A stretch of 64,000 bases of DNA from Variovorax sp. KBW07 (lineage in GTDB: Bacteria > Pseudomonadota > Gammaproteobacteria > Burkholderiales > Burkholderiaceae_C). Shown here piece after piece: positions 37,186 through 44,074 of this stretch. The stretch's first letter is position 1, and every line of letters begins with the position of its first letter. Under the pieces are notes generated by a model. The model saw only the letters and a program-made list of their open reading frames with translations, was not told the origin of the DNA and did not search any database. The position numbers and the translations under genes were made by a program. The stretch spans positions 1-64,000 of the forward strand of contig NZ_QAJK01000047.1 in the NCBI RefSeq assembly GCF_003852515.1, read 5' to 3'.

Positions 37186-37569
37186 TCAGGCGTGCTGCAG
37201 CGACAGCGTCGCCTGCTTTGCGAAGTAGAGAACCTGGCCGATGATGGCGTCGCGCCCCGCGACCACGCTCACGATGAGCGTGACTTCGGGGTGGCGCGCC
37301 TGGAGCATCAGGATGTGGCCGTGCGTGGCCTCGATGGTCACGTTGTCGCAATCGCCCAGGTGGCTTTCTTCGCCCGCGACCGCGCCCAGCGCCGCGAGCG
37401 AACTGGCAATGGCCGAGAGGCGGGCGACCTGCGCGGTGTTCTCGACGCGGGCGGCCAGCTCGAGGCCGTCTTCGGTCGAGATGACCACGGCCTTGACGCC
37501 CTTGATCTCGCGCATCAGCGTGTCGATGGCGGATTCGGCGGCGAGCTTGATTCTTGGAGTTATGTTCAT
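37186..37569 (-). CDS. Roadblock/LC7 domain protein (second copy)
   Basis: A 127-residue Roadblock/LC7 protein, distinct in sequence from the one at 36712. Core features are MREIKGVKAVVISTEDGLELAAR, ARLSAIASSLAALGAVAGEE, TIEATHGHILMLQARH and VSVVAGRDAIIGQVLYFAKQ. The pattern matches the regulatory-light-chain type that binds GTPases as homo- or heterodimers. It lies 26 bases after the GTPase gene. Confidence 0.9.
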   Translation of the reverse strand: MNITPRIKLAAESAIDTLMREIKGVKAVVISTEDGLELAARVENTAQVARLSAIASSLAALGAVAGEESHLGDCDNVTIEATHGHILMLQARHPEVTLIVSVVAGRDAIIGQVLYFAKQATLSLQHA

Positions 37570-37595
37570 GGCTGCTCTGGAATGAAGAAGGGAGT

Positions 37596-38120
37596 TCAGG
37601 TCTCGAGTTGAAGCAGCAGCAGCTCCAGCAACTGAACGACTTGTTGCGAGTCCGTGACGTTGGCGGCCAGCACCGGGCACAACACGCCCTTGGCCTCCAT
37701 GCGCCGTGCGTAGGCATCGATGCCCGGCTTGGGATGCGCTTCCATGCGGCCGATCGCCACCACGCAGGCGGTCTGCGCAATCAGCTCGGCAAAGCCGTCC
37801 AGGTAGATGTCGAGGTCGGCCAGCGGGTCGGGGCGGCTGTTGTCGACCAGGATCACCACGCCGAGCGCGCCGCGCCCCAGGATGCGCCACATGAAGTCGA
37901 AGCGCATCTGGCCGGGCGTGCCGTACAGGCGCAGCTTTTCGCCGTTGTCGAGCGTGAGTTCGCCGTAGTCCAGGCCGACGGTGGTGGTGGCCTTGGCGAC
38001 GGAGGTGTCGCTGTTGCGCACGTCGGTGCTGACCGGCGGTGTCTCGCTCACGGCCGCGATGGCAGTGGTCTTGCCGGCGCCCATGGTGCCGGTGAAAAGA
38101 ATCTTGTGTTCGATGCTCAT
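37596..38120 (-). CDS. Small GTPase of the MglA-like/COG2229 type
   Basis: A 174-residue small G protein. The P-loop is GTMGAGKTTA (residues 11-20), the switch II region is DYGELTLDNGEKLRLYGTPGQMRFDFMW with the G3-like LYGTPGQ, and VVILVDNSRPDPLAD follows as in MglA-like GTPases. The expected NKxD guanine-specificity motif is replaced by AIGRMEAH, so nucleotide specificity is open. Four bases overlap the upstream unknown gene; two Roadblock genes follow. By analogy with MglA/MglB, it may control polarity or a surface process. Confidence 0.88.
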   Translation of the reverse strand: MSIEHKILFTGTMGAGKTTAIAAVSETPPVSTDVRNSDTSVAKATTTVGLDYGELTLDNGEKLRLYGTPGQMRFDFMWRILGRGALGVVILVDNSRPDPLADLDIYLDGFAELIAQTACVVAIGRMEAHPKPGIDAYARRMEAKGVLCPVLAANVTDSQQVVQLLELLLLQLET

Positions 38121-38866
38121 CGGGATCCTGTCGGCAACAGGCCGAGCCGGTTCCGTATGCGGGCCAGCAGGCCGGGTTGGACGGGATCGCGCGCCGGGCC
38201 GGGGGGGCGGCTTTCAACGAACGGGGCGGCTTCGGGCAACGGCGCCGATGCCGGTGCGGCGGCGCTGGGGGCTTGGGCCGGCCGCGTGCTTTCGAGCAGT
38301 TCGGCGCGCCGCAGGTCGACAAGAAAGTCCAGGCAGTCCTGCTGCGCCAGGCCCGAGCGCTGCTGAAGCAGTGCCAGGGTGGTGGGCCTGCCGGTCATCA
38401 GCGTGGCCAGCCGGATGCGCACCGGCGCTTCGAGCAGGGCGGCCGGCGGCCAGCGCAGCAGGCGGAATTCGTCGTCGGGCCCGATGTGCCCGTCGGACGA
38501 CGCCAGGCCCAGCCCGCGCGCATGCACGACCATGGCACCCATCCGGTTGAGCGTGTGTTCGAGCACGTCGGCATGCAGCGGCAGCGCCAGGAAGTGGCCG
38601 CCGCGTTGCGGGTCGACATGGCCGACGGCCAGCACCGGTACCGCCTTGGCGGGGTTGTCTTCCGTTGCCACGGCGCTTGCCGCCGGTTCGCCGACGACGC
38701 GCAGGTCGGCCGGTCCGGCCTTCCAGTCCCAGTGCTGGTGGGTGCGGTGGTCCAGCAGTCGCACCAGGGACCGGAGCAGCAGCTCTTCCCGGGGTGGCAA
38801 CCCCTCGACGCTGAAGCTCAGCAAGGCGCGTTGGCCTTTGGTCGTGGGGTTGGCGGCTGTGGTCAT
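38117..38866 (-). CDS. Unknown protein encoded with the Roadblock/GTPase system
   Basis: I do not recognise this 249-residue protein. The N-terminal half carries FSVEGLPPREELLLRSLVRLLDHRTHQHWDW (residues 18-48), which suggests a recognition or output domain. The middle is alpha/beta with VPVLAVGHVDP and a predicted winged-helix-like stretch LATLMTGRPTTLALLQQRSGLAQQDCLDFLVDLRRA (residues 153-188). The C-terminal 60 residues are Pro/Ala-rich and end in a basic amphipathic helix (GLLARIRNRLGLLP) that could bind membrane. It overlaps the GTPase gene by four bases and opens the operon, so it is likely the effector or adaptor of the system. Confidence 0.75.
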   Translation of the reverse strand: MTTAANPTTKGQRALLSFSVEGLPPREELLLRSLVRLLDHRTHQHWDWKAGPADLRVVGEPAASAVATEDNPAKAVPVLAVGHVDPQRGGHFLALPLHADVLEHTLNRMGAMVVHARGLGLASSDGHIGPDDEFRLLRWPPAALLEAPVRIRLATLMTGRPTTLALLQQRSGLAQQDCLDFLVDLRRAELLESTRPAQAPSAAAPASAPLPEAAPFVESRPPGPARDPVQPGLLARIRNRLGLLPTGSR

Positions 38867-39286
38867 GACCGGCGCGCGCGGTGAAAGGGGGCCGGCAGCA
38901 GCAGCCGGCCGATGGCAGTCTTGCCTGGAACCAAAAGCACCAACTTGGGGCGCGTATGCCGGTTTGATTGCAACTTAAGGCTCTCTGTGTGGAATTTCGA
39001 AGATGAAACGCACGTGGCGTGGGTCGAAACGAGAACTAAAGCTTTATCAATGTGTGTGACGTCAAAAATATAACACTTGTTGCAATTAAAAACACTAGAT
39101 TACGAACGAAGAGTTTTCAGAGATTTTTGAGAGAGTGCCGGCCGGGCTTCACCGATGGCCTGACTTCGCGTAGGCGGACTCCCCCAACCCGATTTGCAGC
39201 GGTTTTGCGGAATTAGCATGGGTCGCACCTGCCGCCAAAGGCAGCGATTTCTTCGTCGATCCATGTTTTTTGCAAAGGATTCCGTC
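38867..39286. other. AT-richer intergenic region between divergent genes
   Basis: About 420 bases without a gene separate the divergent Roadblock operon and the YSC84-like gene. The stretch 38990-39110 is markedly AT-rich for this genome, with runs such as aaaaatataacacttg and ttgcaattaaaaacac, and probably holds the promoters for both directions. I see no tRNA, repeat or clear operator in it. Confidence 0.55.
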
Positions 39287-39871
39287 ATGAACACCATGAA
39301 CCTCCGCACGCTTGCGCTCTCGTCCGCCGTCGTGATCGGCAGCATTGCCTTTGTCGGCTGCACCACCACCCGTCCTCAGGACCAGGCAAGCAGCGCCTCT
39401 TCGCGCACCTCGATCGACGCCCAGGTCGATGCGTCGTTGTCCAAGCTGTACGACTCGGTGAAGGGATCGCGCGAGCTGGTCGCCAAGTCGAGCGGCGTGC
39501 TTGTGTTTCCCGCCGTCGTGGGAGCCAGCATGGGCGTGGGCGCCGAATATGGCCGCGGCGCATTGCGCGTGAACGGCCGCACGCAGTCGTACTACAGCAC
39601 CACCGCGGGCTCGATCGGCTTCCAGGCCGGTGCGCAATCGAAGGCGGTGATCTACCTCTTCACCACCCAGGCGGCACTGGACAAGTTCCGCAACAGCAAG
39701 GGCTGGACGGCGGGTGCCGACGCGACAGTGGCTGTCGCGACCATCGGTGCCAACGGCAACATCGACACCAACACGATCCGCCAACCGGTGGTGGGCTTCG
39801 TGATGACCAACGTGGGCCTGGAAGCCGGCGTCTCGCTGTCGGGCGCGAAGATCTCCGAGATCCAGCTCTAA
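39287..39871 (+). CDS. YSC84-like lipid-binding lipoprotein
   Basis: A 194-residue exported protein of the YSC84/SYLF-related family. The lipobox IAFVGC places the lipid cysteine near residue 24. The domain includes VDASLSKLYDSVKGSRELV, AKSSGVLVFPAVVGASMGVGAEYG (residues 66-89), GFQAGAQSKAVIYLF and a C-terminal VGLEAGVSLSGAKISEIQ. SYLF proteins bind phosphoinositides in eukaryotes; the bacterial lipoproteins are envelope-associated with unknown ligand. The ATG at 39287 is preceded by AAAGGA. Confidence 0.88.
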   Translation: MNTMNLRTLALSSAVVIGSIAFVGCTTTRPQDQASSASSRTSIDAQVDASLSKLYDSVKGSRELVAKSSGVLVFPAVVGASMGVGAEYGRGALRVNGRTQSYYSTTAGSIGFQAGAQSKAVIYLFTTQAALDKFRNSKGWTAGADATVAVATIGANGNIDTNTIRQPVVGFVMTNVGLEAGVSLSGAKISEIQL

Positions 39872-39886
39872 ACAACCAGCCTGCAG

Positions 39887-39912
39887 GTCGCCTGCCTGCC
39901 CTGGCAGGCGAC
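39887..39912. terminator. Hairpin between convergent genes
   Basis: A perfect ten-base stem (gtcgcctgcc / ggcaggcgac) with a six-base loop lies between the YSC84-like and ParB-like genes. No long T run follows on either strand, so termination is plausible rather than certain. Confidence 0.5.
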
Positions 39913-39919
39913 AAGAAAA

Positions 39920-40762
39920 TTATTGGCCGAGTTGCGCGCGCAGCTCGGCCACTTGCCTGCGCAGGTCTTCGTTCTCGGCCGTGAGCTCGGCCACGCGCTG
40001 CTCCAGCAACTGGACGGCGTCGGGCTTGGCCTGCTGTTGCGATTCGTCGGCATCGGCTTCTCCCGATTCTTCGCGCGGCTTCTTCTTCGATTCGCGCACG
40101 CGCTTGGCGGCCTGCTTGAGCTCGTCCTTGCCCGCGTTCGCGGCAATGACCTGTTCTTCGGCCGGAAGCGTGGCCACCGCCGCGGCGGTGTTGATGGAGA
40201 TCACGCCCGACTTCACGGCCGCCACCAGTTCCGGCGCGGCCTGCTTCTGGATCTTCTCGATCATGCCGACCTGGCTGCTGCTCAGGCGCGCTGCCTTGGC
40301 AATGGCTTCGCGGCTGTTCATGGGCGCCTGGGGCGGCATGGCGGGAGCCGCATCGGCCGATGAGGCCTCGGCAGCCGGCGTGTCGACATCGAAGGGTGCA
40401 TCAGATGAAGCCGGTTGTGCAGTGGCCATGCGGGCGCGCTGCTCGTCGACGATGTCTTTCTTGCGCAGGGCCAGCACGCCGCGCAGGAAGTCCGAAATGC
40501 TGCGCCGGCCCAGGTGCTGGTCGATCATCCAGAGGTGCACGTCGTCGATGGTCTTGAAGCGCGTGTTCTGCACCGTCTGGAACGGCAGGTCGTGCTTCTT
40601 GCAGATCCCGTAGCGGTTGTGTCCGTCTACCAGCACGTCGCCCCACAGCACCAGCGCGTCGCGGCAACCCTCGGCGAGGATGCTCCGCTCGAGCGCTTCG
40701 TGTTCCTCCGGAGTCAGTGGATCGATATAGGCTTTGAGTTCTTCGTTGACGACGATGTTCAT
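39920..40762 (-). CDS. Orphan ParB-like nuclease-domain protein
   Basis: A 280-residue protein with an N-terminal ParB/sulfiredoxin-like fold (YIDPLTPEEHEALERSIL, LVDGHNRYGICKK), a middle helix-turn-helix-like region (REAIAKAARLSSSQVGMIEKIQ), and a C-terminal coiled coil (AVQLLEQRVAELTAENEDLRRQVAELRAQ, residues 251-279). There is no parA partner and the chromosomal ParB residue pattern GxRR is replaced by GHNR, so it is not the chromosome partition protein. Similar genes occur on plasmids and integrated elements as replication or transcription factors. Base composition does not differ visibly from the neighbours. Confidence 0.82.
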   Translation of the reverse strand: MNIVVNEELKAYIDPLTPEEHEALERSILAEGCRDALVLWGDVLVDGHNRYGICKKHDLPFQTVQNTRFKTIDDVHLWMIDQHLGRRSISDFLRGVLALRKKDIVDEQRARMATAQPASSDAPFDVDTPAAEASSADAAPAMPPQAPMNSREAIAKAARLSSSQVGMIEKIQKQAAPELVAAVKSGVISINTAAAVATLPAEEQVIAANAGKDELKQAAKRVRESKKKPREESGEADADESQQQAKPDAVQLLEQRVAELTAENEDLRRQVAELRAQLGQ

Positions 40763-40792
40763 GGGGAGGGGATCGGGGAGAGGGTCGGCATT

Positions 40793-41599
40793 TTAGGTGG
40801 GCGCGCTTGCGCGGGTCGTGCGAACCTGGCGCGGCCTGTCCCATTCCAGCGGTGCGATCTCGCGGCAGACGATGCGTGCGGCGCTCGAGGCGAGCGGCGC
40901 GGCGCACAGTGCCACGAGGTGCTCGGGCGTCGGCTGCAGTTGCCAGAATTGCCAGCGCTGCGCGTCGTCGTTGGCGCGTGCATCCGCGAGTGCGAATTCG
41001 ATGCCGCCACTGTCGTGGTCCAGCGCAAAGCCGAAGCTGTCGAGCGGGATCTGCAAGCCCATGCCGCGCGCCTTGATGTAGCTCTCTTTCAGCGTCCACA
41101 GTTCGAAGAAGCGCGTTGCCTGCTGAGCGGAAGGCAATGCGCGCAATGCCTGGGTTTCGGCCGGCGAAAAGAAGTGGTCGGCAACGTCGAGCGACGCCTT
41201 GCGGCCGACGTTTTCGGCATCGACACCCAGCGCGACGTTTCGCGCAAGGGCCAGCACGATCAGCCCGTCGGTGTGGCTCAGGTTGAAGTCCAGGCCTTGG
41301 GCTTCCTCGGCCACGGGCGCGTCGATGCGTGGGCGCCCGAAAGCTCCGGCCGCGAACTGCCAGGCCTGTGGCCGCACCGGTGCATAGCGCGACAGCACCG
41401 AGCGCACCATCGCGCGCGTCAACAGGTAGCGATGCCGGTCGCGTGCGAAGTGAAAGCGGTCTTGCTTCGACAGCTCCTGCGTCGTCAGCAATGCGCGGCA
41501 AGCGGCCGTCAGCGCGTTGCTGCCGGCGTCGCCGTGAAAGCAGAGCCAGAGATGAATTTCGCCCGGGGGCAGGGGAATGAGGGGAGCGGCGCTTGGCAT
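40793..41599 (-). CDS. 4'-phosphopantetheinyl transferase (Sfp type)
   Basis: A 268-residue Sfp-type phosphopantetheinyl transferase that converts apo carrier domains of NRPS and PKS proteins to the holo form. The Mg-binding motif GVDAENVGR, FNLSHTDG and WTLKESYIKARGMGL are all present. It is longer than AcpS, which fits secondary metabolism. It is transcribed divergently from the sigma factor of the siderophore locus and should activate the six carrier domains encoded here. The start is the ATG at 41599. Confidence 0.93.
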   Translation of the reverse strand: MPSAAPLIPLPPGEIHLWLCFHGDAGSNALTAACRALLTTQELSKQDRFHFARDRHRYLLTRAMVRSVLSRYAPVRPQAWQFAAGAFGRPRIDAPVAEEAQGLDFNLSHTDGLIVLALARNVALGVDAENVGRKASLDVADHFFSPAETQALRALPSAQQATRFFELWTLKESYIKARGMGLQIPLDSFGFALDHDSGGIEFALADARANDDAQRWQFWQLQPTPEHLVALCAAPLASSAARIVCREIAPLEWDRPRQVRTTRASAPT

Positions 41600-41921
41600 G
41601 AAGAGGCCACTGCGTAAGGGCCACGTTCGCAATTTTTCACGGATGATGACATGGCGCGAAGTGGACTATCATCGCGATCCCCCGCATGAGCGATGCCGGA
41701 CTTTGCGTTTCCGCAGAGCTTTCCGACCGTGCGATTCGCAGCGCCGAATTCTTCCGGGGCTCCACATCACTTTGTTTTGAACGTTGATCCGAAGGGTCAT
41801 CAGGGTGACTCGAAACTTGCATATAAATAGAAATGATTCTTATTTAGATTTGTGCATCGAAAGTAGTAAATCGGACTTGCGGCCCGTCTCGGCTCGCTCA
41901 CAGGAGGAAGAGGTGTTGAAC
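41600..41921. other. Divergent control region of the siderophore locus
   Basis: These 322 bases separate the PPTase and the sigma-factor gene and hold no gene. The right part is AT-rich, carries the candidate Fur box and a promoter-like pair (TTGCAT at 41817-41822, TATTTA at 41841-41846, 18 bases apart), and ends in the very strong ribosome-binding site AGGAGGAAGAGG before the sigma-factor start. Confidence 0.6.
41825..41845. promoter_or_regulatory. Candidate Fur box
   Basis: A 21-base imperfect inverted repeat in an otherwise GC-rich genome: AAATAG at the left arm, CTTATTT at the right arm and ATGATT at the centre. Sixteen of 21 positions are symmetric, and the AATGATT core resembles the Fur consensus. 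It overlaps a promoter-like pair about 80 bases upstream of the ECF sigma-factor gene, where a Fur site would place the whole locus under iron control. Binding is inferred. Confidence 0.6.
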
Positions 41922-42455
41922 ATGCCAGTGCATTCGTTGGAGCCTTCGCTCGGGGAGGTCTTCATTGCCAATCGCGCGCAGCTTTGGCGCGTCGCCCGCA
42001 AGATCGTCAACACGGCGGACCTGGCCGACGACGTGGTGCAGGACGCCTACCTGAAGATCGTCGATGGCCCTTGCGTGCGGCAGGCCCATCAGCCCATCGG
42101 CTACTGCTGCCAGGTAGTGCGCAACATGGCACTGGACTACTGCCGCCGCCATCGCGTCGAGGCCAGCTACCGCACCTTCGACGTCGATGTTGAACTGCTC
42201 GACGTGCCGACCGCCTCCACACCCGACCGCATGATGTGCGAGCGCCAGGTCATCAGCGCCATCGACAAGGTGCTCTCCGGGCTTCCGCCCCGAACTCGCC
42301 TGGTGTTCGAGCTCTACCGCCTGGAAGGCCTCACGCAGCGCGAAATCGCGGCCCGCCTGGGTTGCGCGTTGGGGCTGGTGAACGGCTTGATCGCCGAGGC
42401 CGCGACGGCCATCAAGTCGTGCGGCCACCTGCTGCTCGAAAGCGGTTCGCGCTGA
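41922..42455 (+). CDS. ECF sigma factor (PvdS/OrbS/FecI-like)
   Basis: A 177-residue group IV sigma factor. Region 2 includes RKIVNTADLADDVVQDAYLKIVDG and the DNA-melting segment GYCCQVVRNMALDYCRRHR; region 4 is LSGLPPRTRLVFELYRLEGLTQREIAARLGCALGLVNGLIAEA (given by position, residues 121-163). The ATG at 41922 begins MPVHSLEPSLGEVF; a GTG at 41913 is closer to the AGGAGG and is an alternative. It is the pathway regulator expected of iron-starvation sigma factors and is preceded by a candidate Fur box. Only a truncated FecR-like protein, not a full anti-sigma factor, follows. Confidence 0.92.
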   Translation: MPVHSLEPSLGEVFIANRAQLWRVARKIVNTADLADDVVQDAYLKIVDGPCVRQAHQPIGYCCQVVRNMALDYCRRHRVEASYRTFDVDVELLDVPTASTPDRMMCERQVISAIDKVLSGLPPRTRLVFELYRLEGLTQREIAARLGCALGLVNGLIAEAATAIKSCGHLLLESGSR

Positions 42456-42572
42456 AAGGTCGTCGCCCGCGCATGGGAAGGGGCCTGCCCGTTTCCCGCG
42501 AGAATGCGCGTTGTGCAGTGGCCGGGGCGTTCAGGCGCCGGCCTGCGCGGACAACGCGAACGGCTTTCAAGA

Positions 42573-42845
42573 ATGACACAGGAAAAAGACGATCCCATCT
42601 GGAACACCGCATGGGACTGGGTACAGCGCGAGCACGACCGCGAAAGTTTCGACGACGCGGCGCGCGCCGAAATGACCGCCTGGCTCCTGGCGCAGCCCTC
42701 GCATCGCCGTGCCTACGACAAGGCCGCGCAACTCTGGCTGCTCGCGGGCTTCGTGCCGCCGGCCAATGATTTCGGCGACGGCGACGAATCGCCCGACACC
42801 GATATGGATACCGACACCGGCCCCGTCCCCCGCGCCGGCAAGTAA
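42573..42845 (+). CDS. Stand-alone FecR N-terminal domain (DUF4880) protein
   Basis: A 90-residue soluble protein. Its first 60 residues match the DUF4880 domain that forms the cytoplasmic, sigma-binding N-terminus of FecR-type anti-sigma factors (WNTAWDWVQREHDRES, MTAWLLAQPSHRRAYDKAAQLW). The transmembrane helix and periplasmic sensor of FecR are missing; instead it ends in an acidic Asp/Thr tail (DGDESPDTDMDTDTG). The gene has its own ATG and stop, so it is not obviously a frameshift product. It could be a soluble modulator of the upstream ECF sigma factor. Confidence 0.82.
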   Translation: MTQEKDDPIWNTAWDWVQREHDRESFDDAARAEMTAWLLAQPSHRRAYDKAAQLWLLAGFVPPANDFGDGDESPDTDMDTDTGPVPRAGK

Positions 42846-43070
42846 AGCCAGACTTCCCTGCCAACGCGCGCCACGCCGCGCGATCGCTGTTCGTGCAATG
42901 GCCCTGCCGGCCCGCTCCGGCGGATGCAGCCGTCTTCCCCCGCAAGTGCTCCCTCGTGAAATGAACAGATTCGCCCTTGAAGCGTCCTGTTGGCAGGGGC
43001 GCTGCGATTCGATCCGGTCCGCGACCGGCCATCGGGCGCTCCTTCTGTTCAATCACACAAGGATGCACCG

Positions 43071-43328
43071 ATGTCGACCAGCTGTTTTGACCGCGAAGAC
43101 GAAGCCTTCATCGTTCTGGTCAATCACGAAGACCAGTACTCCATCTGGCCGCACTGGAAGGCCGTTCCCGGCGGATGGACTGCCGTCGATGGCGTGCGCG
43201 GCGACAAGAAAACCGTGCTGGCCTATGTCGAGAGCCACTGGACCGACATGCGTCCGCGCTCGCTGCGCGAATGGATGCAGCAGCAGGAAAAAGAAGGCGC
43301 GCAGGCCACGGAGCGCGTGGCCGGCTGA
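43071..43328 (+). CDS. MbtH family NRPS accessory protein
   Basis: An 85-residue MbtH-like protein that binds and stabilises NRPS adenylation domains. The family core is complete: [17 protein letters not shown] (the conserved SxWP and GW), then [20 protein letters not shown]. The ATG has AAGGA at good spacing. Its stop overlaps the thioesterase start as TGATG. It should partner one or more of the three A domains encoded downstream. Confidence 0.95.
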   Translation: MSTSCFDREDEAFIVLVNHEDQYSIWPHWKAVPGGWTAVDGVRGDKKTVLAYVESHWTDMRPRSLREWMQQQEKEGAQATERVAG

Positions 43329-44065
43329 TGGTCATGCAGGCGCCTCTCTCGCTCTTGTGCCTGCCTTGCGCCGGCGCGAGCGCTGCCATGTACCTGCGCT
43401 GGCGTCGTTTCCTTCCGCCGTGGGTGCGTGTGGTGCCGGTGGAGTTGCCGGGGCGCGGCGCGCGAATGGGCGAGGCCTTCGTCGAAGACTTCGAAGCCCT
43501 GGTCGCGCGCATCTGCTCCGAGCAGGCCGAGGCGATGCGCGGCGACTTCGCGATCTTCGGCCACAGCATGGGCGCGTTGCTGGCCCACGGCGTGGCCCGC
43601 CGGCTCCAGGCTTCGCGGCGGCCCTTGCCGCGCGCGCTGCTGGAGTCGGGTTGCGCGGCCCCTTCGCGGCGCGACCCCGCGCGCTTTGACGGCGGAGAAG
43701 ACGACGCCTCGCTGATCGCCGAGTTGCGCAAGCAGGGCGGCACGCCCGAAGAGGTGTTCGCCAGTGACGAACTCATGCGCATCACGCTCGACACCTTGCG
43801 CGCCGACCGCCGCGTCTGCCGCAGCCATGTCGACAACACGGCCGGCGCGTCGTCGCCGCCGCTGCCACTGCCCGTTCATGCCTTCGCGGGGCGTCATGAC
43901 GACATCGAGCCGTCGGCCATGGCCGCCTGGTCGAAGGAAACCGCCGGCGTTTTCACGCTCGACTGGTTCGACGGCGGGCACTTCTTCCTGCGGCAGCACG
44001 AGGCCGGATTTCTCGCAGCGCTCGCGCGGCACCTGCCGACACAGACACATCTTCACGCGCACTAA
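43328..44065 (+). CDS. Type II thioesterase
   Basis: A 245-residue alpha/beta hydrolase of the type II (editing) thioesterase family that removes stalled or wrong acyl groups from carrier domains. The motifs are CLPCAGASAAMYLRW, ELPGRGARMGE, the nucleophile elbow GHSMGA, and the catalytic histidine in DGGHFFLRQH. It is coupled to mbtH by a TGATG overlap and stands nine bases before the first megasynthase gene. Confidence 0.94.
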   Translation: MVMQAPLSLLCLPCAGASAAMYLRWRRFLPPWVRVVPVELPGRGARMGEAFVEDFEALVARICSEQAEAMRGDFAIFGHSMGALLAHGVARRLQASRRPLPRALLESGCAAPSRRDPARFDGGEDDASLIAELRKQGGTPEEVFASDELMRITLDTLRADRRVCRSHVDNTAGASSPPLPLPVHAFAGRHDDIEPSAMAAWSKETAGVFTLDWFDGGHFFLRQHEAGFLAALARHLPTQTHLHAH

Positions 44066-44074
44066 AGGGTCGAT

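Noticed and set aside
42957-42986. A possible PvdS/OrbS-type promoter before mbtH (GAAAT ... CGTC)
   Set aside because: The spacer is 20 bases or more, against the 16-17 expected for these sigma factors, and the -35 match is partial.
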